From contig UICE01000006.1 in assembly GCA_900471815.1 (NCBI GenBank), positions 1 through 64,000 of the forward strand: 64,000 bases of DNA. The letters are read 5' to 3'. Under the pieces are notes generated by a model. It made no database searches. It saw only the letters and a list, made by a program, of their open reading frames with translations, and had not been told where the DNA came from. A program made the position numbers and the translations under genes. Position 1 is the first letter of the stretch; every line of letters starts with the position of its first letter. The DNA comes from Hyphomicrobiales bacterium. GTDB lineage: Bacteria > Pseudomonadota > Alphaproteobacteria > Rhizobiales > Rhizobiaceae. Shown here one piece after another: positions 7,970-18,435 of this stretch.

Positions 7970-9955
7970 ATGACCAATTCTGAAAAATCCAATCAAATGG
8001 CCAACGCAATCCGCTTTCTATCTGCGGATGCAGTGGAAAAAGCAAATTCCGGCCATCCCGGACTTCCCATGGGCGCAGCCGACATTGCGACCGTCCTTTA
8101 TACAAAGTTCCTGAAATTCGATCCAAAGGCTCCGCACTGGCCGGACCGCGACCGTTTCGTACTGTCCGCAGGTCATGGTTCGATGCTGCTTTATTCGCTG
8201 CTTTATCTGACCGGCTACGAAGATATTGACATCGACCAAATCAAAAATTTCCGCCAGCTTGGCTCCCGTACCGCTGGGCATCCTGAATATGGTCATGCTG
8301 CCGGTATTGAAACAACAACTGGTCCATTGGGTCAGGGCCTTGCCAATGCTGTTGGCATGGCTTTGTCCGAACGCATCATGAATGCGCATTTCGGTGATGC
8401 TCTGGTCGATCACTACACCTATGTCATTGCCGGTGATGGTTGCCTCATGGAAGGCATCAGCCAGGAAGCGATTTCACTTGCTGGTCATCTCAAGCTGAAC
8501 AAGCTTATCGTTTTCTGGGACCACAACAACATCTCGATCGATGGTCCGGTTACATTGGCCGACAATACCGATCAGCCAGCCCGTTTCGAGGCTTCCGGGT
8601 GGAATTCAATCAGCGTCGATGGCCATGATCAGGATGCGATTGCCACCGCTATCGAGCGCGCCAAGAAATCCGACAAGCCGACACTGATCGCCTGCAAAAC
8701 CACAATCGGTTTTGGTGCTCCGACCAAGGCTGGGACGAACAAGGTTCACGGTTCGCCGCTTGGTGCCGAAGAACTCGCCGGTGCGCGCAAAGCGTTGGGC
8801 TGGACTTCGGAGCCTTTTGTCGTACCTACAGAAACTCTCGACGAATGGCGCCTTGCCGGCCTGCGTTCTGCCAAGGAACATACCGCATGGACTGAGCGTC
8901 TGAATGCGACTGACGCGGAGATCCGTTCGGAGTTTGAGCGGCGCATGCGCGGTGATCTGCCGGGGAACTTCGAAGCAACAATTACAGCTTACAAGAAGAA
9001 GCTTTCTGAAGAAAAGCCAAAGGTTGCGACCCGCAAAGCTTCTGAAATGGCGCTTGAGGTTATCAATGGCGTGGTTCCTGAAACAATTGGTGGCTCCGCC
9101 GATCTGACAGGTTCGAACAACACCAAGACCAGCCAGACCAAGGGGATCACTCCTGAGGATTACGGCCAGCGCTATGTTCACTACGGTATCCGGGAACATG
9201 GCATGGCAGCAGCGATGAACGGTATCGCACTTCACGGTGGACTCATTCCATATTCTGGTACCTTTTTGACTTTCTCCGATTACGCACGCGGCGCCATGCG
9301 TCTGTCGAGCCTGATGGGTATCCGCGTCATCTATGTCATGACCCACGATTCCATCGGTCTTGGTGAAGATGGCCCGACGCATCAGCCGGTCGAACATCTG
9401 TCTGCCCTGCGTGCAATTCCAAACAATTATGTCTTCCGTCCGGCGGACGTTGTTGAAACAGCTGAGTGCTGGGAAATTGCGCTCAAGTCACGCACCACGC
9501 CATCAACCATCGCATTGACCCGTCAGAATCTGCCGACGGTTCGTGACGTGCATTTTGATGAGAATAAATGCGCTTACGGCGCCTATGAACTTGCCACTGC
9601 AAGCGGCAAGGCTGAAGTGACCATATTCGCAACCGGTTCGGAAGTCGAAATCGCTCTCAGTGCAAGAGCACAGCTTGAGAAAAACGGACATCCAACGCGG
9701 GTGATTTCGGTTCCTTGCTTTGAGCTCTTCGAAGCTCAGAGTGAAGAATACAAGCGCACATTGATTGGCGATGCGCCGGTCAAGGTGGCTGTTGAAGCTG
9801 CGATCCGCATGGGCTGGGACCGGTTTATCGGCACGGACGGGATTTTCATCGGAATGAACGGCTTTGGCGCGAGCGGTCCGATTGAAGAACTCTACGAGCA
9901 TTTTGGCATTACGGCGTCACATATCGTCACTGCTGCTGAAGCAAAGTTGAAATAA
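7970..9955 (+). CDS. tkt: Transketolase
   Basis: TPP-dependent transketolase of 661 residues, moving two-carbon units between pentose phosphates and glycolytic intermediates. The N-terminal domain has the substrate histidine in [11 protein letters not shown] and the TPP/Mg motif GDGCLMEG through WDHNN. The middle domain has the conserved [13 protein letters not shown] and the Glu that activates TPP. The C-terminal domain carries TRQNLP and [13 protein letters not shown] 7970 is preferred; GTG 7964 is a possible alternative two codons upstream. Followed by gap and pgk on the same strand, the standard Calvin/glycolysis-like order of Brucellaceae. Confidence 0.95.
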   Translation: MTNSEKSNQMANAIRFLSADAVEKANSGHPGLPMGAADIATVLYTKFLKFDPKAPHWPDRDRFVLSAGHGSMLLYSLLYLTGYEDIDIDQIKNFRQLGSRTAGHPEYGHAAGIETTTGPLGQGLANAVGMALSERIMNAHFGDALVDHYTYVIAGDGCLMEGISQEAISLAGHLKLNKLIVFWDHNNISIDGPVTLADNTDQPARFEASGWNSISVDGHDQDAIATAIERAKKSDKPTLIACKTTIGFGAPTKAGTNKVHGSPLGAEELAGARKALGWTSEPFVVPTETLDEWRLAGLRSAKEHTAWTERLNATDAEIRSEFERRMRGDLPGNFEATITAYKKKLSEEKPKVATRKASEMALEVINGVVPETIGGSADLTGSNNTKTSQTKGITPEDYGQRYVHYGIREHGMAAAMNGIALHGGLIPYSGTFLTFSDYARGAMRLSSLMGIRVIYVMTHDSIGLGEDGPTHQPVEHLSALRAIPNNYVFRPADVVETAECWEIALKSRTTPSTIALTRQNLPTVRDVHFDENKCAYGAYELATASGKAEVTIFATGSEVEIALSARAQLEKNGHPTRVISVPCFELFEAQSEEYKRTLIGDAPVKVAVEAAIRMGWDRFIGTDGIFIGMNGFGASGPIEELYEHFGITASHIVTAAEAKLK

Positions 9956-10012
9956 TCCATCTCGTTCCTCTATGATCCATTCAAGGGCTCCATACCCCTC
10001 AGGAGAAAAAAC

Positions 10013-11020
10013 ATGACAGTTCGCGTTGCAATTAACGGATTTGGCCGCATTGGCCGCAACGTTCTTCGCGCTATCGTAGAATCAGGCCGTACCGACATCG
10101 AGGTTGTTGCCATCAACGACCTGGGTCCTGTCGAGACCAATGCTCACCTTATGCGTTACGACAGCGTTCATGGACGCTTTCCCGGTACGGTAACAGTGGC
10201 TGGCGACACAATTGACGTGGGCCGTGGCCCGATCAAAGTCACCGCTGTTCGCAATCCAGCCGAATTGCCTTGGAAAGAGTTGAATGTCGATATTGCGCTG
10301 GAATGCACAGGCATTTTTACGGCCCGCGACAAGGCTGCAGCGCATCTTGAAGCTGGCGCAAAGCGCGTTATTGTTTCGGCTCCTTCCGATGGCGCCGATC
10401 TGACTGTCGTTTTTGGCGTAAACGATCACAAGCTGACCAAAGACCATATGGTCATTTCCAACGCTTCCTGCACGACAAATTGCCTTGCGCCGGTTGCTTA
10501 TGTGCTGAATGAAGCCGTTGGTATTGATCACGGGTTCATGACCACGATCCATAGCTATACGGGCGATCAGCCAACGCTGGATACAATGCACAAGGATCTC
10601 TATCGTGGACGCGCAGCTGCCCTGTCGATGATCCCTACTTCGACCGGTGCTGCCAAGGCTGTCGGTCTGGTATTGCCTGAACTCAATGGCAAGCTCGATG
10701 GCAGCTCCATTCGCGTTCCAACGCCGAATGTGTCTGTGGTCGACTTCAAATTCGTTGCCAAGAGATCCACTAGCGTTGCGGAAATCAATGATGCGATCAA
10801 GTCGGCGGCCAATGGCAAGCTGAAGGGCATTCTGGGCTTTACCGATGCCCCGAACGTGTCAATTGACTTCAATCACGATTCGCATTCATCGATATTCCAC
10901 ATTGACCAGACCAAGGTTATGGACGGCACATTTGTTCGTGTCCTTTCCTGGTATGATAATGAGTGGGGCTTCTCTAGCCGCATGAGCGACACAGCCGTTG
11001 CTTTCGGCAAGTTGATCTGA
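10013..11020 (+). CDS. gap: Glyceraldehyde-3-phosphate dehydrogenase
   Basis: Type I GAPDH of 335 residues, oxidising glyceraldehyde-3-phosphate to 1,3-bisphosphoglycerate with NAD. The NAD-binding start is [16 protein letters not shown]. The catalytic Cys is in [12 protein letters not shown] (about residue 154) and the partner His in [10 protein letters not shown]. The C-terminal [13 protein letters not shown] is typical. RBS CAGGAG is 9 bp upstream of ATG 10013. It lies 57 bp after tkt, with no terminator between, so co-transcription is likely; a strong terminator follows gap. Confidence 0.97.
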   Translation: MTVRVAINGFGRIGRNVLRAIVESGRTDIEVVAINDLGPVETNAHLMRYDSVHGRFPGTVTVAGDTIDVGRGPIKVTAVRNPAELPWKELNVDIALECTGIFTARDKAAAHLEAGAKRVIVSAPSDGADLTVVFGVNDHKLTKDHMVISNASCTTNCLAPVAYVLNEAVGIDHGFMTTIHSYTGDQPTLDTMHKDLYRGRAAALSMIPTSTGAAKAVGLVLPELNGKLDGSSIRVPTPNVSVVDFKFVAKRSTSVAEINDAIKSAANGKLKGILGFTDAPNVSIDFNHDSHSSIFHIDQTKVMDGTFVRVLSWYDNEWGFSSRMSDTAVAFGKLI

Positions 11021-11044
11021 CCGGCTTTGAAGTGATTTGATTTC

Positions 11045-11080
11045 AAATGGCGGGTCGACACACCCGCCATTTTTGTTTTT
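11045..11080 (+). terminator. Terminator after gap
   Basis: Stem AAATGGCGGGT/ACCCGCCATTT with a six-base loop, followed by TTTGTTTTT. Confidence 0.9.
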
Positions 11081-11143
11081 GATGGTTATACAGTCGGCTA
11101 TACGGGCTTTCCCAAGCGGCTGTGTGCAGATGAGGTGAGTTTC

Positions 11144-12337
11144 ATGACAAATTTCAAAACGCTTGATGATGCTGATGTTGCCGGAAAGCGTGTTCTCGTA
11201 CGCGTTGACCTGAATGTTCCGGTGAGCGATGGCGTCGTGACAGATGCGACACGGATAGAACGCGTAGCTCCAACTATCCAGGAACTATCGAAAAAGGGCG
11301 CAAAGGTCATTTTGCTTGCCCATTTCGGTCGCCCGAAGGATGGCCCGGACCCACAGTTTTCGCTGGAGCCGATCGCCCATGCCGCCGCAAAGATAATTGG
11401 CCACAGTGTGCATTTTGCTGCCGATAGTATCGGTGAAAAGGCTGCTGAAGCTGTCGGCAAGCTGAAGAATGGCGATGTGCTGCTTTTGGAAAATACGCGT
11501 TTTTATAAAGGCGAAGAAAAGAACGACCCGGAATATATCAAGGCGCTGGCAGTCAATGGTGACATCTACGTCAATGACGCTTTTTCCGCTGCGCACCGTG
11601 CGCATGCTTCGACAGAAGGTCTGGCTCGTGTTCTGCCAGCCTATGCCGGACGAACGATGGAAGCAGAGCTTAAAGCGCTGGAAAAGGGTCTCGGCGCACC
11701 GAAACGCCCTGTCGTGGCCATTGTCGGCGGCGCAAAGGTTTCGTCCAAGCTGGATCTGCTCGGCAATCTGGTAGAAAAAGTCGATGCACTGGTCATTGGC
11801 GGCGGCATGGCAAATACATTTCTGGCGGCGCAGGGCGTCAAGGTCGGCAAATCGCTGTGCGAACACGATTTGGCCGGAACCGCGCGCGAGATCATGGCAA
11901 AAGCGAAAGCAGCTAACTGCACAATCATTCTTCCGGTGGATGCCATTGTGGCTTGGCATTTTGAGGCCAATGCCCCATTCCACGCCTATGGGCTCGATGC
12001 GATCCCCGATGATGGCATGATCCTTGATGTGGGTCCGCAATCCATTGAGCGCGTAAAGGCGGCAATTGATGATGCATCCACCCTCGTCTGGAACGGCCCG
12101 CTTGGTGCCTTTGAGCTGACGCCATTCGACAAGGCAACGGTGGCCGCAGCCCGTCACGTTGCGCAGCGTACCAAGGCCGGACATCTGGTTTCGGTTGCTG
12201 GCGGCGGAGATACCGTGTCGGCGCTCAATCATGCCGGAGTCGCCGATGATTTCAGCTATGTTTCAACTGCCGGAGGCGCTTTCCTTGAATGGATGGAAGG
12301 CAAGCCATTGCCCGGCGTCGATGTGCTGAAGAAGTAA
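11144..12337 (+). CDS. pgk: Phosphoglycerate kinase
   Basis: Phosphoglycerate kinase of 397 residues, transferring phosphate from 1,3-bisphosphoglycerate to ADP. Signatures are [26 protein letters not shown], the hinge and ADP region [16 protein letters not shown], and the C-terminal [19 protein letters not shown] 11144 was chosen because GAGGTGAG lies just upstream at 11132-11139; the GTG at 11135 is inside that site. It follows gap after a terminator and therefore probably has its own promoter in the 120-bp gap. Confidence 0.96.
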   Translation: MTNFKTLDDADVAGKRVLVRVDLNVPVSDGVVTDATRIERVAPTIQELSKKGAKVILLAHFGRPKDGPDPQFSLEPIAHAAAKIIGHSVHFAADSIGEKAAEAVGKLKNGDVLLLENTRFYKGEEKNDPEYIKALAVNGDIYVNDAFSAAHRAHASTEGLARVLPAYAGRTMEAELKALEKGLGAPKRPVVAIVGGAKVSSKLDLLGNLVEKVDALVIGGGMANTFLAAQGVKVGKSLCEHDLAGTAREIMAKAKAANCTIILPVDAIVAWHFEANAPFHAYGLDAIPDDGMILDVGPQSIERVKAAIDDASTLVWNGPLGAFELTPFDKATVAAARHVAQRTKAGHLVSVAGGGDTVSALNHAGVADDFSYVSTAGGAFLEWMEGKPLPGVDVLKK

Positions 12338-12350
12338 GTTTTACTCCCTG

Positions 12351-12375
12351 ATCAAGCCCGGAAATCGGGCTTGAT
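12351..12375 (+). terminator. Stem-loop after pgk
   Basis: Ten-bp stem ATCAAGCCCG/CGGGCTTGAT with loop GAAAT, starting 14 bases after the pgk stop. It lacks a T run, so it may stabilise the transcript end or need Rho. Confidence 0.6.
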
Positions 12376-12510
12376 TACCAATTATAAGAAAATGTTATCC
12401 GGTTAAATCGGTTGAAAAAATTTCAATCGTTTCAGTTACTTGGTGCACCGTTTCGTTTGTCATAGGCTTCTGTTATGGGGCGGATAAGGGAAAAAGGAGT
12501 ACATCAGTCT

Positions 12511-13536
12511 ATGAGCGAACGTCTGGAAGATATAGCGGTTGCAATGGTTGCCAATGGCAAGGGCCTCCTTGCCGCCGATGAAAGTTCAGGAACAATCAAA
12601 AAGCGGTTCGATAGTATCGGGCTGGAATCCACCGCCGATAGCCGCCGCGACTATCGTGAAATGCTGTTCCGCTCCGATGAGGCGATGAAGAACTACATTT
12701 CCGGTGTCATCCTTTACGATGAAACCATTCGCCAGAATGCCAAGGACGGAACATCACTGGTCAAGATCATGCAGGATGCAGGCTGCATTCCAGGCATCAA
12801 GGTTGACGCAGGCGCCAAGCCGCTTGCTGGGTTTCCCGGCGAAACCATCACAGAAGGTCTGGATGGTCTTCGCGAGCGTCTAGCGGAATATTACAAGCTT
12901 GGCGCACGCTTCTCCAAGTGGCGGGCCGCTATCTCGATTTCCGAGGGTCTGCCAACATGGGGTGCTGTTAAGCAGAATGCCCAAGCTCTGGCACGCTATG
13001 CCGCGCTTTGTCAGGAAGCTGGAATTGTGCCAATCGTTGAGCCGGAAGTACTTATGGACGGCACACCGGGCAATCACTCGATCGAACGCTGCTATGAAGT
13101 CAGCGAATGGGTTCTGAAGACCGTATTCGACGAGCTTTATGATGCACGCGTTGTTCTGGAAGGCATGATCCTCAAGCCGAACATGGTCGTTGCAGGACAG
13201 AAGGCCCAGAAGGCTTCCGTCGAGCAGGTTGCTGAGCTGACTGTGCGCCTGTTGAAGTCGACTGTTCCATCCGCTGTACCAGGCATTGCATTCCTGTCCG
13301 GCGGTCAGACGGAAGAAGAAGCAACAGCGCATCTATCGGCGATGAACGCTAATTTCACCATGCCTTGGAAGCTGACTTTCTCCTATGGTCGTGCCTTGCA
13401 GGCAGCAGCGTTGAGCGCCTGGAACGGGAAGTCAGAAAATGTTGCAGCAGGTCAGCGCGCCTTTGCACATCGTGCAAAAATGAATGGTCTTGCTGCCACT
13501 GGCGGCTGGAAGAAAGACCTGGAAAAGGCTGCTTAA
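12511..13536 (+). CDS. Class I fructose-bisphosphate aldolase
   Basis: Schiff-base (class I) fructose-1,6-bisphosphate aldolase of 341 residues. Motifs: AMVANGKGLLAADESSGTIK near the N-terminus, RWRAAISISEG-like KWRAAISIS, VPIVEPEVLMDG, and the Schiff-base lysine in LEGMILKPNMVVAG. SGGQTEEEATAHLSAMN binds the phosphate. ATG 12511 follows RBS AAAAAGGAG; an earlier in-frame ATG at 12475 would add 12 residues not typical of the family. It completes the tkt-gap-pgk-aldolase run and ends in a strong terminator. Class II enzymes are the other common type, but the lysine motif excludes that. Confidence 0.94.
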   Translation: MSERLEDIAVAMVANGKGLLAADESSGTIKKRFDSIGLESTADSRRDYREMLFRSDEAMKNYISGVILYDETIRQNAKDGTSLVKIMQDAGCIPGIKVDAGAKPLAGFPGETITEGLDGLRERLAEYYKLGARFSKWRAAISISEGLPTWGAVKQNAQALARYAALCQEAGIVPIVEPEVLMDGTPGNHSIERCYEVSEWVLKTVFDELYDARVVLEGMILKPNMVVAGQKAQKASVEQVAELTVRLLKSTVPSAVPGIAFLSGGQTEEEATAHLSAMNANFTMPWKLTFSYGRALQAAALSAWNGKSENVAAGQRAFAHRAKMNGLAATGGWKKDLEKAA

Positions 13537-13577
13537 GGGTCTCTTAAGCATTTTTTATCCAAAAGCGTATCTCATGG

Positions 13578-13606
13578 AGCCCGGGGAATCAGCCCGGGCT
13601 TTTTTA
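13578..13606 (+). terminator. Terminator after aldolase
   Basis: Stem AGCCCGGG/CCCGGGCT with a seven-base loop, followed by TTTTTT. Confidence 0.92.
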
Positions 13607-13624
13607 TGGGACAACCAAAGACGA

Positions 13625-14386
13625 ATGAAACCTGCGCCATTCCATCCTTTGCTGAGTTGGTTTCTTTATCCCGTCTATGCGTGGCAGGGGATAAATGTAC
13701 GATTGAAAACAGAGCGAATGATTCCGCCTGTTGGCCTGCCCGTGGGGGAAATTGCGGGCAAAGATCCGGCTATCCGGCTGCTTGTTCTGGGGGACTCGTC
13801 TGCCGCAGGGGTGGGTGTCACTGATGCATGGCAGGGGCTTTGTGTACGGTTGGCGGTCTATCTGCAGGGCCGGACAGGCCGTAAGGTCATCTGGCGTGCT
13901 GCAGGGTTCAATTCAGCAACATCGGGACAATTGCGCGATCATGTCGTGCCAAATCTTGAACGCGGAATGTGGACGCATATCGTGCTTTCAACCGGCACAA
14001 ATGACGCAAAGAATTTTCACTCGCTGCCGCGCTTCAAGCGTGAGTTTGGCGGGCTTCTTTATGCACTGAGAGCGAAATGGCCTGAGGCCCACGTGGTATG
14101 GTCACAGGTGATCGATTTTCGCGATGTTCCGGCTATGCCTCCATTGCTCGGGCGTATTCTGGAAGGACGCGCTGTCGCAATCAACAAGCTCGGCGAAAGA
14201 TTGTGCCGCGAGCGAATGGCTATTCCAGCGCTTCGCCTACCAGTGGAATCTGCCGAAGGTTTTTCCACGGACGGCTTTCACGCTTCGGCATTGGGCTATG
14301 ATGCTTGGGCAAAACATCTCGTCCCCTACATCCTCAATCGCCCCCAGGTCGATGAGAAGGATGCCGCTTCCCCCGCTGGTGGCTAA
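13625..14386 (+). CDS. SGNH/GDSL-family hydrolase
   Basis: SGNH-fold esterase-like protein of 253 residues. Block I is VLGDSSAAGVG (Ser nucleophile), block II Gly in FNSATSG, block III STGTNDAKN (Asn) and block V STDGFHASALGYD (Asp and His). The first 20 residues contain a hydrophobic stretch (LLSWFLYPVYAWQG) that may be a membrane anchor. The open frame extends upstream into the aldolase gene, but the aldolase terminator lies in that part, so I set the start at ATG 13625. Substrate is unknown; lipid or carbohydrate ester hydrolysis is the family norm. Confidence 0.8.
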   Translation: MKPAPFHPLLSWFLYPVYAWQGINVRLKTERMIPPVGLPVGEIAGKDPAIRLLVLGDSSAAGVGVTDAWQGLCVRLAVYLQGRTGRKVIWRAAGFNSATSGQLRDHVVPNLERGMWTHIVLSTGTNDAKNFHSLPRFKREFGGLLYALRAKWPEAHVVWSQVIDFRDVPAMPPLLGRILEGRAVAINKLGERLCRERMAIPALRLPVESAEGFSTDGFHASALGYDAWAKHLVPYILNRPQVDEKDAASPAGG

Positions 14387-14391
14387 ACGCA

Positions 14392-14553
14392 CTATCCTAT
14401 GTGTCTTGAGACGCCAACGACCAAAATAGCCAGCACTGCTCCGACGGCGATTTTCCAGAAATCCTTGCGCTTTTTCAATCCGGGCAAGCCGAGCGGCTTG
14501 AATAGATGCAGCGCCATAATGACTATGAAAACAAAGGACAGGATTTTGGTCAT
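14392..14553 (-). CDS. Small hydrophobic protein, two membrane segments
   Basis: A 53-residue protein with two hydrophobic helices (ILSFVFIVIMALHLF and IAVGAVLAILVVGVS) separated by the basic loop GLPGLKKRKDF. ATG 14553 starts just before the first helix; a longer frame to 14619 adds 22 hydrophilic residues and looks less likely. It converges with the SGNH hydrolase gene 5 bp away. It resembles short membrane proteins annotated only as hypothetical in Brucellaceae. I do not know its function. Confidence 0.6.
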   Translation of the reverse strand: MTKILSFVFIVIMALHLFKPLGLPGLKKRKDFWKIAVGAVLAILVVGVSRHIG

Positions 14554-14674
14554 GGATGATCTGTCTGCAATATCCTGTTGATTGAATTGAGCAGTGTGCC
14601 AAGCGCGGAGAATTGTCAATTCGCCCTTTGACTCCGCCTTCCGGATTTAGGATGCTTCTTACGGGAGGAATTTC

Positions 14675-16585
14675 ATGACATCACTATATGCGCAGGTCTA
14701 TCAGGATTGGCAGGCCGATCCCTTGGCATTCTGGGCCAAATCAGCAGTAGCCATCGATTGGATCAAGCCGTGGGATACGGTTTTTGATCCAGACAGTGGC
14801 CCTTATGGCCGTTGGTACGCGGGAGCTGAATGCAACACCTGTTACAACGCCGTAGACAGGCATGTTCTCGCAGGGCGTGGCGATCAGGACGCGCTGATCC
14901 ATGATAGCGCCATAACAGGAACGGTTCGCAAGATAAGTTATAGTGATTTACAGGCCGAAATCGAGGCATTGGCGTCGGTGCTGGTCGATAAAGGGGTGGG
15001 GAAGGGGGATCGCGTTATTATCTATATGGCGATGGTGCCCGAGGCCGTTGTCGCAATGCTCGCATGCGCGCGCATTGGTGCAGTTCATTCGGTTGTCTTC
15101 GGAGGATTTGCCGCTAACGAGCTTGCAACAAGGATAGACGACGCCAAGCCGGTTATGATTATCGCTACGTCCTGCGGGCTGGAACCGGGCAGGGTGGTTG
15201 CTTACAAACCGATGCTCGACAAGGCTATCGAACAAGCCCAGCACAAAGTGGCTACTTGTCTGATCCTTGTGCGCCCGCAACAGCCGCATGAACTGGTTTC
15301 GGGGCGGGATATTGACTATGCCCAAGCAGTTGCCGCCTCTGCGGGGCGTAAGGTTCCCTGTGAGCCTCTTAAATCGACTGATCCGCTTTATATTCTTTAT
15401 ACATCAGGTACGACGGGACAGCCAAAAGGCGTTGTTCGCGACAATGGCGGCCATCTGGTCGCCTTGGCGTGGTCGATGGGCGCAATCTATGACACCTACC
15501 CGGGAGATGTGTTCTGGGCGGCTTCGGACATAGGCTGGGCCGTTGGCCACTCCTATATCGCTTATGCGCCACTTTTCGTTGGGGCGACGAGCATTCTTTA
15601 TGAAGGCAAGCCGGTTGGAACGCCCGATGCTGGTACATTCTGGCGCGTAATCGCTGACCACAAGGTCAAGGTACTATTTACCGCGCCGACCGCATTTCGG
15701 GCGATCAAGAAAGAAGACCCCAAGGGCGAGCTTATAGGCAGATATGATATTTCTTCGTTGAAGTATCTTTTCCTGGCGGGAGAGCGCGCCGATACGGATA
15801 CGATCAAATGGGCCGAACAAAAACTAGGCGTTCCGGTCATAGATCATTGGTGGCAGACCGAAAGCGGCTGGCCCATGGCAGCCAACCCAGCGGGGCTTGG
15901 AATGTTGCCGGTAAAATATGGCTCGCCGACGGTCCCAATGCCCGGTTATGACGTGCAGGTTCTTGACGATGCAGGTCATCCAGTCAAGCGCGGCGAGCTT
16001 GGCAATATCGTGGTCAAACTGCCCTTGCCGCCGGCATTCCTGCCGACATTGTGGAATGCGGACCAGAGGTTTCGCGAGGCGTACATCAGCGAGTTTCCGG
16101 GATATTACAAGACCGCAGATGCAGGCATCATGGACGAGGACGGTTATATCTATATTATGAGCCGCACCGACGACATCATCAATGTTGCCGGTCATCGCCT
16201 GTCGACCGGGGCGATGGAAGAGGTTCTTTCCAGCCATCCGGATGTTGCCGAATGCGCTGTTATCGGCATTGCCGACAGTGTGAAAGGTCAGGTTCCTTGC
16301 GGGTTCATTGTGCTGAAATCCGGCGTTACAAGGAGCGAAGCCGATATTGAGCAAGATTGCGTTGCTTTGATGCGGGAGAAGATTGGCCCGGTTGCTGCGT
16401 TTAAAATGGCCATAACGGCAAAGCGTCTGCCCAAGACGCGCTCCGGTAAAATATTGCGGGGCACCATGCAGAAGATTGCCGATCAGGAGCCGTGGAATAT
16501 GCCCGCAACGATTGACGATCCAGCGATTCTTGAGGAAATCCAGTTGGTGCTCAATGCACGAGGAATTGGTCTGGTTACCGGTTGA
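14675..16585 (+). CDS. prpE: Propionate--CoA ligase
   Basis: Acyl-CoA synthetase of 636 residues in the acetyl/propionyl-CoA synthetase subgroup, forming propionyl-CoA from propionate, ATP and CoA via an acyl-adenylate. The ATP-binding loop is ILYTSGTTGQPKGVVRDNGG. The A8 hinge region is DIINVAGHRLSTGAMEEVLS and the catalytic lysine lies in LPKTRSGKILRGTMQ. Its N-terminal ACS domain (YQDWQADPLAFWAK, NTCYNAVDRH) and overall length match PrpE more closely than Acs. RBS GGGAGGAA precedes ATG 14675. An SDR gene follows 48 bp later and may be co-transcribed. Confidence 0.9.
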   Translation: MTSLYAQVYQDWQADPLAFWAKSAVAIDWIKPWDTVFDPDSGPYGRWYAGAECNTCYNAVDRHVLAGRGDQDALIHDSAITGTVRKISYSDLQAEIEALASVLVDKGVGKGDRVIIYMAMVPEAVVAMLACARIGAVHSVVFGGFAANELATRIDDAKPVMIIATSCGLEPGRVVAYKPMLDKAIEQAQHKVATCLILVRPQQPHELVSGRDIDYAQAVAASAGRKVPCEPLKSTDPLYILYTSGTTGQPKGVVRDNGGHLVALAWSMGAIYDTYPGDVFWAASDIGWAVGHSYIAYAPLFVGATSILYEGKPVGTPDAGTFWRVIADHKVKVLFTAPTAFRAIKKEDPKGELIGRYDISSLKYLFLAGERADTDTIKWAEQKLGVPVIDHWWQTESGWPMAANPAGLGMLPVKYGSPTVPMPGYDVQVLDDAGHPVKRGELGNIVVKLPLPPAFLPTLWNADQRFREAYISEFPGYYKTADAGIMDEDGYIYIMSRTDDIINVAGHRLSTGAMEEVLSSHPDVAECAVIGIADSVKGQVPCGFIVLKSGVTRSEADIEQDCVALMREKIGPVAAFKMAITAKRLPKTRSGKILRGTMQKIADQEPWNMPATIDDPAILEEIQLVLNARGIGLVTG

Positions 16586-16633
16586 CCATCTGCCATCCAA
16601 GGTTAAGCTCTGTTGTCAAATTGGAGACTGGCA

Positions 16634-17419
16634 ATGGCATTGGATGGCAAAATCGCAATTGTAACGGGTGGCGCTCAGGGTATCGGGCTGGCCATTGCAA
16701 GGCGCTTTCTTCAAGATGGGGCCAGTGTTATGCTTGCTGACATCAATGATGCTCAGGGAGCCGCGGCGGTAAAAGAGCTGTCCCCTTTGGGTAAAGTCCG
16801 CTTTTCCTCAACAGATGTCAGCAGCAGGCTGGATGTGCACAATCTTGTGGCTGGAACAATCGAGGCATTCGGTGATGTGGATATACTGGTCAATAATGCT
16901 GGTATTGTACACACGGCAGATTTTCTCGACCTGAACGAGGATGATTTTGATCGGGTTCTGCGGGTTAATCTAAAAGGATCGTTTCTTTGTGGTCAGGCTG
17001 TAGCCCGGTATATGGTCAAAAAGATAAAAGACGGAGGTAATGCAGGCTCCATAGTCAATATGTCTTCAATCAATGCAGTCGTCGGTTTGCCGGAGCAAAT
17101 TGCCTATTCGGTTTCGAAGGGTGGCGTCAGTCAATTGACCAAAGTCATGGCTCTTTCGCTCGCACCCTATGGGATTCGCGTGAACGCAATCGGTCCAGGC
17201 TCGATCAAAACCCAGATGCTGGATACGGTCAATTCGGATATGGCCGCAAAACAGCGGATATTGTCCCGTACACCGCTGGGCCGGGTGGGAGAGCCCTCCG
17301 AAATAGCTGCTGTGGCGGCGTTCCTGGCTTCAGATGATGCGAGCTACATAACGGGGCAAACGATCTATGCCGATGGTGGTCGATTACCATTGAATTATAC
17401 AGTGCCGGTCAATGGATGA
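16634..17419 (+). CDS. SDR-family oxidoreductase
   Basis: Short-chain dehydrogenase of 261 residues. The Rossmann motif is TGGAQGIGLAIA, with the acidic residue for NAD preference in MLADIND. NNAG is in DILVNNAGIVH, the catalytic Ser in IVNMSSINAV and the Tyr-Lys pair in YSVSKGG. The C-terminal GQTIYADGGR is the usual substrate-side end. ATG 16634 was chosen since the core begins right there; the longer frame starts at a TTG. Located just after prpE in the same direction. The substrate cannot be read from the sequence. Confidence 0.88.
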   Translation: MALDGKIAIVTGGAQGIGLAIARRFLQDGASVMLADINDAQGAAAVKELSPLGKVRFSSTDVSSRLDVHNLVAGTIEAFGDVDILVNNAGIVHTADFLDLNEDDFDRVLRVNLKGSFLCGQAVARYMVKKIKDGGNAGSIVNMSSINAVVGLPEQIAYSVSKGGVSQLTKVMALSLAPYGIRVNAIGPGSIKTQMLDTVNSDMAAKQRILSRTPLGRVGEPSEIAAVAAFLASDDASYITGQTIYADGGRLPLNYTVPVNG

Positions 17420-17442
17420 TTTTTTAGGCTGTTGACATCCTA

Positions 17443-17460
17443 CTGACAGAAGGTTGTCAG
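17443..17460. promoter_or_regulatory. Palindrome before DUF1127 gene
   Basis: Inverted repeat CTGACA-GAAGGT-TGTCAG lies 46 bp before the DUF1127 start, close to a possible -35 TTGACA at 17432. It could be an operator; no partner site was seen elsewhere in the window. Confidence 0.35.
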
Positions 17461-17505
17461 GAGGGGTATGCCATTATGTTCCCGTAGTCAGAAGGAGACA
17501 GGGAT

Positions 17506-17805
17506 ATGGCTTACCTCGATTTTGATATCGTACAGAGTGTGAAGCATTGGTTTTCCGAGTTTGCAATTCACCGGCAGGAGCTGCGTACGGAACGGCATCT
17601 TAACTCGCTTCCCGAGCATCTCTTGAAAGACATTGGCTGGCCGGATGCCTATGCTGAACGATTGGCAAAACGCAATTCCCTAGGCGAAGACGACACTGCC
17701 GTGCCTGCCACCAGTGATGAGCTTACGCCATGGCAGTTGGATTGGCCAAAACACTATGAGAGCTTAAAAGCTCGCAAATCCAGCCCCTTAGAGCTGGGAT
17801 GTTGA
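17506..17805 (+). CDS. DUF1127 (YjiS-like) small protein
   Basis: A 99-residue protein with a DUF1127 motif in the middle (RTERHLNSLPEHLLKDIGW, about residues 26-44), in which the L-x-x-L-x-D-I-G/W core is typical. The N-terminal YLDFDIVQSVKHWF and the C-terminal third are specific to this longer alphaproteobacterial form. RBS AAGGAGA is 8 bp before ATG 17506. In related alphaproteobacteria, short DUF1127 proteins affect RNA turnover and phosphate or stress responses; that role is not shown here. It precedes the PfpI-WYL pair by 27 bp. Confidence 0.8.
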   Translation: MAYLDFDIVQSVKHWFSEFAIHRQELRTERHLNSLPEHLLKDIGWPDAYAERLAKRNSLGEDDTAVPATSDELTPWQLDWPKHYESLKARKSSPLELGC

Positions 17806-17832
17806 ATTTGACTGCCATAGAGGAGGGCTTCA

Positions 17833-18432
17833 ATGGAAAAGAAACGAACAGTTGGATTTGTTTTCGTTGAAGGCTTTGCCGATTGGGAATTTGGCATGCT
17901 TTCCGGCTCGGTCAATGAGTGGTTTGGTGGCCGAGCCGTCTGCCTTTCACCTTCTCCGGGTCCGCTAAAATCAATTGGCGGCTTTCGCATGCTCCCGGAC
18001 CGCGGTGTCGATCCATCAGACAATCTTGATCTTGATGCGGTTGCCGTCATTGGATCCGACACATGGTCGGACGCGGATGCTCCTGACATAACACCCTTAT
18101 TGAAGGATGTTCTGGCGCGCGGTGGAATTGTCGGTGGCATATGTGCCGGTACTCTTGCACTGGCGCGTGCGGGCCTGTTTTCAGGCCGCAAGCATACCAG
18201 CAATGGAGCCGGTTGGATCGAATCGCGTCTGGATACTTATGCCGGGTCTGAGCATTATCAGGATGTGCCCTATGCAGTACGCGATGGGCATGTTGTAAGC
18301 GCGGCGGGAACTGCGCCCGGAACCTTTGCCATTGCCTTCCTCGAAGCGCTCTTTCCCGAACAAGCACCCCAAATCGCCGAGATGCGTGAAATGATTGCAA
18401 GAGAATTTACTTCCCGAAGTGAGAAGGCTTGA
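17833..18432 (+). CDS. DJ-1/PfpI-family protein
   Basis: Type 1 glutamine-amidotransferase-like protein of 199 residues. The nucleophile elbow is VGGICAGTLALARAGL (Cys about residue 101) and the neighbouring His is in SGRKHTSNG. The N-terminal half has the Rossmann-like fold with VFVEGFADWEFGML. The family includes glyoxalase III, protein deglycase-like and regulatory members; which applies here is unclear. RBS GAGGAGG lies upstream of ATG 17833. It is 3 bp ahead of a WYL-domain regulator and almost certainly co-transcribed with it. Confidence 0.85.
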   Translation: MEKKRTVGFVFVEGFADWEFGMLSGSVNEWFGGRAVCLSPSPGPLKSIGGFRMLPDRGVDPSDNLDLDAVAVIGSDTWSDADAPDITPLLKDVLARGGIVGGICAGTLALARAGLFSGRKHTSNGAGWIESRLDTYAGSEHYQDVPYAVRDGHVVSAAGTAPGTFAIAFLEALFPEQAPQIAEMREMIAREFTSRSEKA

Positions 18433-18435
18433 GCG